A stretch of DNA of 64,000 bases from NCBI GenBank assembly GCA_905221605.1, contig CAJNDS010002268.1:443232-507231 (forward strand), in the 5' to 3' direction. The notes beneath the pieces were generated by a model. That model searched no databases, was not told the DNA's origin, and saw only the letters and a program-made list of their open reading frames with translations. The DNA is from Symbiodinium natans. Its lineage: Eukaryota; Sar; Dinophyceae; Suessiales; Symbiodiniaceae. Of this stretch, positions 31,801-40,500 are shown piece by piece. The translations under genes were made by a program, and so were the position numbers. The stretch's first letter is position 1, and each line of letters opens with the position of its first letter.

Positions 31801-33579
31801 AGATTCCACTAATTCAAACATCTTTCCTTTCTTGCCCTTTCCAGGACCTTTTGCTCCCTTTTCTTTGCCCTTTGCCTTTCCTTTTCCTTTATCCTTTCCT
31901 TTTCCATCTTTGCCTTTTCCTCGTTCCTTTCCTTTCTCCTTTCCTTTTCCCTTTCCAGAGGATGAGGCTGAGCCGCGGGCTTTACTGCACTGCGCACTGA
32001 TGTGTCCCAGTTCCCCACAAGAAAAACACTTCACCTTGGACATGTCTGTGCTACAGTTTTCCGTCTTGTGATTCTTCCTACCACAACGACCACACCGCTC
32101 AGCACTTACCGCAGAAGAAACTGACACATCATGCCATGCACCGTCATGCTCAGGCCATGCACACTCATACTGTCCGTCATCGTCCCATGCTGTCATATCA
32201 AACACCTCATACACTTGTTGCTTCTTTCCCGGTGACAAGTTCAGGTCCAAGAAAAGCCTCTGCTGACGCTCAAAACGAAGAGCTGCACTCCGACATGACT
32301 GATACGTTTCTGCTCCCGAGCGATGCAAAACGTACTTCTTCGCTTCTTCTGGCAAACTCCGCAGCAAAATCACAAGCATGTCTCCATCTCCGATGCTCAA
32401 CCCTTGCCTGTCTAGTGCTGTTGGCAGCGTGCCCAACAGCTTGGCGTAACGTGACACCTCTATGTCGATCTTTCTGATCACATCACCAACCATCGTAGCT
32501 GCATTCATTTCTGAATTTCTCAAGGCGAATATCCTGTGCAACAGTTCCGACCGCATCGACAAGGCCTCTGCTCTGCTGCGCAACGAAAACTGCTGAGCCA
32601 GCTGCCTAAGCAGCTCGTACCCACAGTTCACATTCCCCAAACTTCTGGCTGGATCTGCAAGAGACCCATCAAGTGGCAAACCTTCGCTGAACGCCTGTAT
32701 CATGAGGGTTGCCCTAGCATGGTCCAAGAAAGCTGCTTTCAACAAGCCATACAGCCTCACCGACCGTGTCTTCTGCTCTTCATTCAACGAATGTTGCCAA
32801 ATCGTATCTGGCCAACGCACACACATGCCTATCTCTTCTGCAAACACAACGCTCGCCAGCGCTGCCCAACTTTGAAGCGACACTACGTAGTCTGCAAACC
32901 CAGCAACCTCTTGCTCACGCGTGCTCCACTTCTCTGCATGGGTCACAGGAGGCTGACCCAACCATTTCTCAGATCGCGAAAACACATCTCGTGACTCAAA
33001 GCTTTGCGTCATGCCAGCCTGCATACCAGCTCCAGGAAGCACACCCGACGTTTGTGGCATGAACTGCTCTCGCCTAGGTCCTACAGGTACTGGCACCGGT
33101 CCAAACTGCTCAGGCACTCCACGCGCCTGCATTCCAAGTTGCTCCTGTAGCGCCGTTTGCGCCGCTTGAGCTTGCTGTGGTGACATCGTGCTGATGAGCT
33201 GCTGCATCTGGACCAAAACGTCCTGACCAGCCATGCCTTGCCCCAAGCACCCATGCACTGGAACTGCCGACTGTGTGCCGCACGCACCTGCGCTCACAGC
33301 CCCGATGCCTGCTTGTCTTCCTGCCATCCCCCCACTCAGAGAGGACAACTCACTGTCAATTCCCCCAGCTGGAACCGGCGGAAACTGACACGCATGTGCC
33401 TGCATGCCCACGTACTGTTGCGCCTGCTGCACTGCTTGCTGTCTGGCTTGCTGTTGCTGTTGCAAGTACGCCCCCCATGGGTCTGAGCCTTGCCCCGGAG
33501 TCTCAACACCCTGGCCTCTACTTCTACCATCCCTAAGACCTTGCTCAAGTCTGTCAGGCGACGCTGGCCCACTTGTCAT
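28591..33579 (-). CDS. copia Gag-protease-RT polyprotein
   Basis: ATG at 33579, 1,662 aa. The N-terminus is Gln-rich. The Gag region (about 32,150-33,000) is followed by two CCHC knuckles, CGRCGRKNHKTENC (about 32,090-32,050) and CFSCGELGHISAQC (about 32,030-31,985). A Lys/Gly linker (31,975-31,830) precedes the aspartic protease LLDSGAGVTVL (about 31,550). A long Pro/Ser/Glu-rich stretch follows with GCSACDNARHG...HTRACHRR, a Cys/His cluster. The RT has IPARWVCARKN, GCAADIGHAFMN, LNGLRDASLAWLKLL and CYVDDLLI (about 29,375). I see no integrase HHCC or D,D-35-E between protease and RT. The frame ends at 28591, out of register with RNase H, because of an indel near 28,830. Confidence 0.85.
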   Translation of the reverse strand: MTSGPASPDRLEQGLRDGRSRGQGVETPGQGSDPWGAYLQQQQQARQQAVQQAQQYVGMQAHACQFPPVPAGGIDSELSSLSGGMAGRQAGIGAVSAGACGTQSAVPVHGCLGQGMAGQDVLVQMQQLISTMSPQQAQAAQTALQEQLGMQARGVPEQFGPVPVPVGPRREQFMPQTSGVLPGAGMQAGMTQSFESRDVFSRSEKWLGQPPVTHAEKWSTREQEVAGFADYVVSLQSWAALASVVFAEEIGMCVRWPDTIWQHSLNEEQKTRSVRLYGLLKAAFLDHARATLMIQAFSEGLPLDGSLADPARSLGNVNCGYELLRQLAQQFSLRSRAEALSMRSELLHRIFALRNSEMNAATMVGDVIRKIDIEVSRYAKLLGTLPTALDRQGLSIGDGDMLVILLRSLPEEAKKYVLHRSGAETYQSCRSAALRFERQQRLFLDLNLSPGKKQQVYEVFDMTAWDDDGQYECAWPEHDGAWHDVSVSSAVSAERCGRCGRKNHKTENCSTDMSKVKCFSCGELGHISAQCSKARGSASSSGKGKGKEKGKERGKGKDGKGKDKGKGKAKGKEKGAKGPGKGKKGKMFELVESLPPVPEHPQVDEGWGAFVWDESWSNSWDEQWADEIWNAAAADESVGESLQLSAVLPVEQPVCLEPLVIAGLRAEARDGEWWLLDSGAGVTVLSLKYAEMFGVYVDDSKRQHVGQEFSAANGSSVRMLGERTISVELLLENGSGENTWHAASMNVWVGDTNHNIISTTMLCFRGWSFSQNCAGIALATSAGLTAKEVTLFGNVPWLRLKPLLKPSQGSSNEVELSLSSISAEGGVAFLHPILGSQAIKVRALIRVEGQLVLKTFAATSVKLCVPLTWRLELVEGIVGTLGGGPQLPSASEEREVLEPPVSLRAPASGPPAQWVRTHGYTEGCSACDNARHGRRLGGAHTRACHRRYERWLTESMASDGARVAMQPPLDASREAGSGSAEAGRSQQFETNVESDERRLVLKDEGREEVMPIPVGIPAPMAGRPPSSSEHEPRPEREQRSGGEVSTRGVASGSTGDEPELKRVRVVEPASPSASSRPSLLQRRPAKSSEHMQMDEQGSSPRVPEQKGVKRHPDVELVDLEDEIRASGPQEPRRLEGLCWSSNACESVLLSDVVTSPSMFDVEVNSIRFRDGSQDAKSESFMLGGRRVLIWKPDAGVDDSTLEELPGDLVFSGMQEELTNLERCQTGRAILEHEVKALKAKNPSLRLIPARWVCARKNPTRVRCRIVAKDLAHGSARKQGFSSPTPSHDAMMLTLIFMATRDMQGCAADIGHAFMNSPLDTKSNPVVLKLPLSISSEDGQAIFFFLYCALNGLRDASLAWLKLLSSLIRPLGLLSDAREPCLFAGVVWHKDRSSRVMIVCYVDDLLIITDDQWAEDLVLSAIGKRVTVKVTGRVKTSSQGGGMVEFIGRCIRRWPGQSAVEVGVKPEYLQSCFDAFGIQKGTTAVPDLAGLLEKTGAPVLTSEAYSRFRRVLGKVLWYAQTRQDLKLMIGLISTQQAAPTQSTEAALRALLRYLYTDRHVALRLPSSELSGEFLECSEDVLRNGCLMLHTGSSAEEGSQVEPSALEEVLCEGSRKCKEWCACHLVRLSFMRCSMLRRRQSDFCTCLIVSSLPLVNFKVQLMCR

Positions 33580-33632
33580 GCTTCACGCACAACACGTGGC
33601 TCTTTCCTTTAGGCCAAGGCGTTCCGGCAACG

Positions 33633-33643
33633 CTCCGCTACCA
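33633..33643 (-). promoter_or_regulatory. Primer binding site (initiator Met tRNA type)
   Basis: The minus strand reads TGGTAGCGGAG directly after the 5' LTR ends in ACA. TGGTAGC complements the GCTACCA 3' end typical of initiator-Met tRNAs, the usual copia primer. Confidence 0.7.
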
Positions 33644-33909
33644 TGTAAAAGTTTCTAAACAGCATAAACCCAACTTACACACAGCTTCGCACTTGCATAG
33701 CACTTTCTCGGTCACACAAAGCGACGTGCAGTTGTCCTGCCTTCTTAGTGCTTTCTCAGCTCTCTTGACCTTGAGCCAAAAGTCAAAAGTAAAACTGGAA
33801 AAACCCAGTTGACTGTTCAGGGAAGACCTGTACGTCCCGGACAAACAGTAAGCACGCCAAACATGCGCCTTGGCCTAAAAGGCATCCCGCAGACGTGTCT
33901 ATACACACA
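33644..33909 (-). repeat. copia 5' LTR
   Basis: 266 bp, TG...CA on both strands (TGTAAAAG...TATACACACA). It is nearly identical to the left LTR, without the 60-bp insertion. Confidence 0.92.
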
Positions 33910-35785
33910 TACTTTGCGATGAACAGGGCTTTGTTGCGGACACGTGCACCAAAATCCAAACAGTGTTCCATAAGGATGCAAGGGTACTTCTTCAGTATAG
34001 GTGCCTCACCTTCGAAAAGGTCACCTGTTTAGATTGGTCTCCACCTCCCAGCCTCTTTGATGCTGGCTTTGCTGCATTGGTAACGCCTTCTTGCCGCCTT
34101 TTGGCTTACACTAGCGTAGTAGAGCTTTGGCTCATCCCTTGAAGGGGAAAGTTTGCTCCCAAAAACACCCAAATGAGAGTAGCTGACATCGTCAGTCTTG
34201 GAAGGTCTGAGGGGAATGCCCTTCTTTGCAATTCCCACGGGAAGCGTTCTTTGGAGTCACGCCTCTTGACAAATGCACTTACGACGTCCATGCAGTGGAG
34301 ACTTTCCACTCGCGAGCCTCCGCTTCCTCCGACTGCGACTTTGCCAATCAAACTTCTGCAAGGCAGCTCCTGGGCGGCGACTTGCTCAATGAGCATCATT
34401 GGCCTGCCCAAATGGATTCTCCTTACCCGCAGGCACAGGGCCACTGTGGCAGTCTATGGCCTCGCACACAGTCCACCTTGCAGCGTCACGTGCCTGCCCC
34501 TTGGTCAGTTCGTGAAAGCAGCTTCTCGTTGTTGAGTGTAGACTGGCCTTGTTGCCAATCTCACCCTTGTGCGCGTTGCTCAACATCAAGGCTGTATGAT
34601 TCAAATCGTTTGGTGCGTTGCCCTTTCGACAAGAAGGTCTTGAAGGGAATACTCTCCAACTTACCACTCAACTTTTTCCTGCCTTGTGTGCTTCGTGCCC
34701 GAACAGCAGCCAGACCTCTTCGGGTCTTCGCTGTCTCGCAACTTGGTCACCTACCTGTCTCTCCGTGCTGTGCCCTGGTAGATTGGCCGGTGGGCACACC
34801 GTTCACAATATATGCCTACAACGATCTCCAGGCTGTCAGAGCTGCGCATCCACCCGTCACTGTTGGCTTGCAAGCGATGAGGGAACGCAGTAGGCACCTC
34901 GAGTGTCGATCTTTTGTCCTGGCCAACTTACAAGGGGCAGTTGCGTCCTGCGTCGGCAGTACTCCGAGCTTTTGCTTCGAATGCAAACACACTCCTGAAA
35001 ATGCAGTAAGAACCCCCTTCACTGATGCTTGGCATTGGAAGCAGGAGGGTCTCGTTCTCCAGTTACACACTGCTTTCGCGGTTTTGCATTCTAGGGAATG
35101 TGTTGGCGGGACTTTTTCATGGGTGCTGTGCAGTGCTGGCTCAGGTCAACTCTATATCGCTGTGCCTGGAGGCGGGTCTAGCAGGCCGACGTAGGGTCAA
35201 CTGCAAGACAATCACAAGCAGCGAAGCAAGACGTTCCATGTGGATTTGAGGGCTGGATGCCTCAACCATGTCGGTAATGCCTTTCTGAGGGGAAGGCGGG
35301 ACTACCTCGGATCTAGATACCTTCACGACCGCCCATTGGATGCAGCACTGTGTGCTTGAGCCTGTGGTCAATTAGAGCCGCGCAAAGGCCTCTCTGAGCC
35401 TCCACAAGTGTACCTCTGGCGGCAACAACAGTCGAATTGGGGTTGTTGTGAAACTCGCCTTCCTCAGTCGCTCCTGGAGTTGAGAATTGTAGGGTTGCCC
35501 TCCCGTCCTGAGGGAAACCGCGAGAGTGGCTGCTGTTTGTCGGCGCTGGGGAGGTATCATCGGGGCTGTTTTGTGACATCGACGTCAACCTTCGCCAGCA
35601 CACAGCGTTGTGCCCGTCGTGCGTGTGAACTGCACCCATTTCAAATTGCAGCTTCATGTTACGGAATTGATGGACTTGGGTGTCGCGCGAATGCGAAACA
35701 ATGCTATACTCTTCCCCTCCTCTAGCCAGGCTAGGACCCCAGTCACCGGGCAAGTGGAGGAGGACGGTTGAGTTGCTCATGCCAC

Positions 35786-35805
35786 GTGAGTGCGCCCGCA
35801 CTCAC
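35786..35805. repeat. Palindrome copy 1
   Basis: GTGAGTGCGCCCGCACTCAC: 9-bp arms around CC. The identical match extends a few bases either side in copy 2. Confidence 0.9.
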
Positions 35806-36016
35806 ACGGCGGTGTAGGAACCTGCATCTCTTCTCAAGGCAGTAAATCCATTTATGTTCTCTGTACAAGTTTGACGAGCAGTGACCCCTCACCGCAATTT
35901 CCGAGCAGGGGCTCGGTGGAGCGGCCCAGGAGCTCCCGTTCGGGTTGCTCCCTTGCTCCCGAGTATTACCTGCGGAGAATCTTGTGAGGGTGCGGGAGTG
36001 ATTTGATGTTGGGTAC

Positions 36017-36036
36017 GTGAGTGCGCCCGCACTCAC
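36017..36036. repeat. Palindrome copy 2
   Basis: Same 20-bp palindrome in direct orientation, 231 bp from copy 1. Confidence 0.9.
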
Positions 36037-36113
36037 ACGCCCTAGTCCCCCGCATGGATTGACAGTTTGTTCCTGTGGCTCATAGCCCTCTCAGCCGCGA
36101 ACATAAAGGAGTG

Positions 36114-36894
36114 ATGGTATTACCCGCTAACTTGCCCCCTTGTTCTGTGCCGCCAGGGCTCACAGGAGCAGGCGCCCGCTTGCCCTCCCCGAACCAACTG
36201 CCCGGCATGGCTGCTTCGTTGGTCATTGGTGGCAGCCTTTACACTGCTGTCAATGGAGATGGCGACAGTGACTGGGAAAGATGCTACCCTTACGAACACC
36301 CGGAGATCTTTTCCAGCGAGCCCATCCTCGAAGGCCACGGCCACACTTGTAGTGCTGGCTGGATATCGCTCACCAAGCTCCTCGTACTGCAAGGAATCCG
36401 CGATGCCTCGGCAGCCCAAGGGCGTCCTAATCAACGGACCCTCGCCATGGTTGCTGCGGCCGAACTCGCGCACTCTGTTGGAGGTCATCGTGCCTGGCTT
36501 GCACACCACCTTCGAGATCTTTCGCAGGATTTGAGGAATGAGCTTGCCCAGGAGTACGGGGCGTTACTGGCTATGTTCAGACGTCCGCCTGGACCACAGC
36601 AGAATGCCCTTATGGGCCAGGCCAATCATTGTGCATAGCCAGGAAGATTTTCCAATTTACCTCATAAACGCGCATTTGGAGCAGCATCTTTTGCTTGCAT
36701 GGCGTTTCACTGCCGATAAAGTCAATTTGCTTTTGCAAGCGATGTCCGATGCTGTCCCCAATGATAATGCCGTCATTCTGGAGTGGGTAGCGTGCTTCCT
36801 CGATGAACGTATTGCTACCGACATTCTCGAGCATTTAGATGACGAGACCATGCATCTGCTTGAGGACAATCGGCATTCGGATAGTGACATCTAG
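36114..36894 (+). pseudogene. Unknown element protein in two frames
   Basis: The first frame, from ATG 36114 to 36638, reads like a real protein (ASLVIGGSLYTAV, WISLTKLLVLQGIRDA, LAHHLRDLSQDLRNELAQEY). Near 36,620 the sense seems to move to a second frame (IVHSQEDFPIYLINAHL, LLLAWRFTADKVNLLL, HLDDETMHLLED) ending at 36894. No family is recognised. It precedes the helicase gene by about 650 bp on the same strand and could be an accessory ORF of that element. It shares the LLLAW motif with the ORF at 24.6 kb. Confidence 0.35.
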
Positions 36895-37538
36895 CGCTGA
36901 CCTTGTGCGAATACGGAACAAACGGCGGCCTAGTACATCGGTCGTTATCCATGGTCATGCGGCATTCCTGTAATGTCATGCTGTTGTCTTGACCGATTTG
37001 GAAAGTTGTAACCATTGATCATGTTATACTGCTGATGTAGTCTCCAACTGAAGGGAGCTGAGTCAGGGGAAGTTGGGAGCAAGCTGGTTGTTGTGTGACA
37101 TTCTTTGCGCTGGACGGCACGGCTCTCAGGCAAGACTGCCCAGTCTTCCTCTACCTTGCCCCATCAATTGGGTAGGCTGCCCCTTCTTCGCCATGGCATT
37201 GCAAGAGCCCCTTGGCCTGGAGAAAGTGGGCCTCACTTCGGTTGAGGGAAATCGACTCCCAAGTGAGAGTATGGAGTTTTGGTGGCAAACAAGAGAGCCA
37301 GCCGACTGTCTTTGGAACAATGACTACGGCTGGATTGGAGAATGTCAAGTCTCACAATGGATAGCGGCCTCGTACATAATATCCTCACAGGCAGGGTGGG
37401 TTTGACCTGGTTGTCGGCACCTTGCCCGGCCCCCTGTCAGGCGCCTGTACCGGCCACCTGTTGAAGGTGTGTGGCGTGGGGTCACCGGTGCGTAGCGGCG
37501 ATTTCGGTCGCTTAGCGTCCTCCAGCCTAAAAAGGGGT
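36895..37538. other. Presumed leader of the helicase gene
   Basis: No convincing ORF. The helicase frame is open from about 37,383, but its first ATG is at 37,539. Promoter signals cannot be recognised. Confidence 0.3.
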
Positions 37539-40500
37539 ATGTTTGGGCAGGTACCTCCATTGGTCGCCCCTCCGCTCGTAGCTGGGCGTGAAAACACCTG
37601 GATTACGGCGAGCCATGGCAGTTCAACTCTCCCCTTTGTTGTATCCCGGCCGAGTGCGGATGCAGGGGAAGCCAACTCGATAGTGCTTCTCCTTCCTGGT
37701 TGTGGACATTTCTATGTGGAGAATATGCACCCACTGCCTTGGCAAGGGGCCATCGAGTATCTGTGGAGCAACCTGGCTTTCAAAAAGGCCGTCATTGCCT
37801 GCGCATGGCCTGTGGCGGGGCAAGCAGGCTCACCGCCCGCCTGGATGCTGCCTGACGGTGCTGCCTGGACCAAGGCAGTGTATACAATGGAAATTCTACC
37901 GCTCCTACTGGCCGTCCAACGTGATGCGAGCCCTCGCATCTCCTTGCCCACATATCTCATGGGCCTTGGCTCTGGAGGAACCATCACCTACCAGATTGCA
38001 ATTTCCGAGGCCCATGCGACCTTCCGGGCTTGTGTTTGCATGGGCCCCATTAGGCTGCCCCGGATGGATCGCACAGTGCGAGCAGGTTTGATGGGGGTTG
38101 CGTGTGGCTCTGTCCAGCTTTCGGATAAGTCTAAAACTTTCATCAACTCCGTGCTGGGACGGCAAATCAGACGCCCCGATATGGAGGCTTTTCTCCGGAT
38201 ACCTTCCGCTGAGAACCGGAGCATTGCAAGTCTCCGTGCTGACTGTACCCAAGTCCTCCTGACGGATGCCAAGCCGCATCTGGCTGATTTGCCGCCCCCG
38301 TATCATGAACTTGGTCCCACGATGAAACTAGTTTTGGGTATGTGGCTCCCCCACCTGTCGTTAGAGCGCCTGGTTGACATGCTGGGTTATCAGTTTTTAG
38401 CCATGGCCTCGGAAGCAGAAATCGAGGAGGAGCCCTCGGAACAGTATCACTACCCAGAGCAAGCTGCGGTCAAGCGGGCCGCCACCCCTGTGGCGATAAA
38501 GCCCGGCACGCATACATGGCCAATCTGCCTTCTCCATCGAGTTTACCCAAGGGCATCGGTCATGCTCCTTACACCGGAGTTGGCGGATGTCCCTGACTGG
38601 GCTAAAAAGTGGTTTGCTGTCGCTGGTAAAGTGCCGGCCAAGGGCATTGCTTTGCTGGTTACCTTGAGAGAAGACAAGGGGGATGTGGCCTACCCAGGCA
38701 TGTTTATAGAGCTCCTTGCCCCGAAGAAGCTTTTCACCGGCCCTGGAGAAAGTAAGGCCATGCAGCCAGTCAATATAACCATTGCCCTGCTCTTGACTGA
38801 TGAACAGCACAACCAATTCGCGCAACGACCCTCACTGCCGAGAGTCAGCCAGCTTGAGGTTCTGCCCGGAGGAGCCTCTACCCCGCTTTGGGATGCTCTG
38901 TTACACATGCCTAGGGAAAGGCAGCATGTTGCATTGGGCGTTCCGCTAGAAGACTCGCCTCTTGATGCCATCCGGCAGCCACTGTGGTTGCCGGGCTTTC
39001 TCACAGATTTAGTGCTTGTCCTCCTTATCGGGCTAGTGGTGAGAGGGAACTGGCACGACACATGGGCACAGCTCATTCACCCGGAGGTCTGCCAAGTCTT
39101 CAGAGGCAAGCACGAAACGCAAGCTGCGCAGGCATCGCTTACTGCGGGTCCGGGGGCTTCCAACCCCTTGCAAAGCTTCCTCAACCTTTGGCTTACGGAG
39201 GAACAATCCTATCGCAAAGAATGGACGCCAACGCTGCTGAGTGGCGTGTTAGCTACGCTGCCTGACTCTCCGCTGCCCGGCCAAGAGGACGCCCGGACTC
39301 CTGCGCTGTGGCATGCGGAGTGTCTACGCCTGTCCCATGACTCGTTGAGCAACGAGCACGATCCGAGGACTCGAGCCAGCATCTGTGCGCTCGCGGTTGG
39401 TCCCGCCTTCCTTACGCGCCTCTGTGATACCTTTTGGGGGGCGGACGGACACCTGGCAGCGCTGCTGGGAGCGTGTTCGTACGGCCTGGCCGCAAATCGT
39501 ACTTCTGTATTCATAACGGGTGCGCCCGGCAGCGGGAAGACACGATCCTGCGCGTTTCTAGGAGTACTCCTTGCGTGCCTGACGAGCCGGCTCACCCTGT
39601 ACACCGCTCATGGCAATGAATCGGTTCGGGCCTATGTCGAAGCGGTTGATAGGCTCACGACTGCTAGCAATGAATTTGTTCGCAGCCGCATCGTTCGCAT
39701 ACCGGGTAACAAGGAGAAGGACACACATAAGCTCCCTTTTGATGTGCACGATTTGTACCGGGGGCTACTTGTAGCCACGACACATGGTACGATTGTGGCA
39801 AGGCTTAGCTTTCCCTACTCGCAGCTCATTAACCGTCTAAAGGATGTTGAGTTGCTCCTCCGAGATGAAGCCCAGCAATTGGGCACGCCTGGTTCCAACA
39901 CCATTCTGGCGCACATCAAGCATGCACTTGATGTCATGATTGGCGACCACAGACAGCCCGCTGGAGGATCGCGACCCAATTACCACTTCGTCACGGAGTT
40001 GCTGGAGCAAAAGATCTGTGGCCTCAATGCGGTCCCTGCCGACCTCCACACGCCAGCCACCTTGCCTGCGGCCCTTCTGCGGCAAACGGCCCAAAGTTCC
40101 GGCCCGTGGAAAAAGGGACAAGGCGAGATGCCCTCTTGGGGCAAGCCCCACCGTTCCTCTGGAGCGTCTGAGGTATTGTTCTCAGCGGTCTCGATGCTGG
40201 AATCGATTCTCTGTATGAGCATCGTCAAACCGAAGCAAGCTGAGACAGTCATGCAGGCCGCCGGGCTGAAGGCCATTGTCGGGCCGGCTGTCAACCTCTC
40301 GCTCTGTTCATCCATGCGCCTCCCTCCTGAGATTGCTGCCATTCTATACGCATGTCGGTACTCGGAGGCGTGCCGCTTCGAGCTGATAGGCGGGGTCCCT
40401 CGGCTACGTATGCCACCAGGCCCCACGATGCAGCACCTGCTCGGGCGGCCACTGCGTAGCCTTGCAGGCAGGTGGATGGAAACGTGTCGATGGGTACGGG

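Larger units (their letters stand above)
26453..33909 (-). mobile_element. Ty1/copia retrotransposon, complete with LTRs and target duplication
   Basis: The element is bounded by LTRs and flanked by an identical 5-bp duplication TACTT (26448-26452 and 33910-33914). Order on the minus strand: 5' LTR, primer site, gag-protease-RT, RNase H plus methyltransferase-like domain (frameshifted), small membrane ORF, Cys/His fingers, polypurine tract, 3' LTR. The LTRs differ at only a few positions apart from one ~60-bp insertion in the 3' LTR, which argues for a recent insertion. I could not find an integrase between protease and RT. Confidence 0.9.
33915..36070. other. No gene assigned; contains a duplicated palindrome
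   Basis: The open frame at 34226-35194 (322 aa) has no ATG-anchored domain and its composition fluctuates. The only clear structure is a pair of perfect 20-bp palindromes at 35786 and 36017. It continues the sequence interrupted by the copia element. Confidence 0.4.

Noticed and set aside
30083-31812. Plus-strand frames of 190-241 codons opposite the copia polyprotein
   Set aside because: They mirror the minus-strand gag-pol coding sequence and contain no domain.
35313-36036. Minus-strand frames of 97-162 codons over the palindromes
   Set aside because: No domain; the repeated VSAGALT residues come from the duplicated palindrome.
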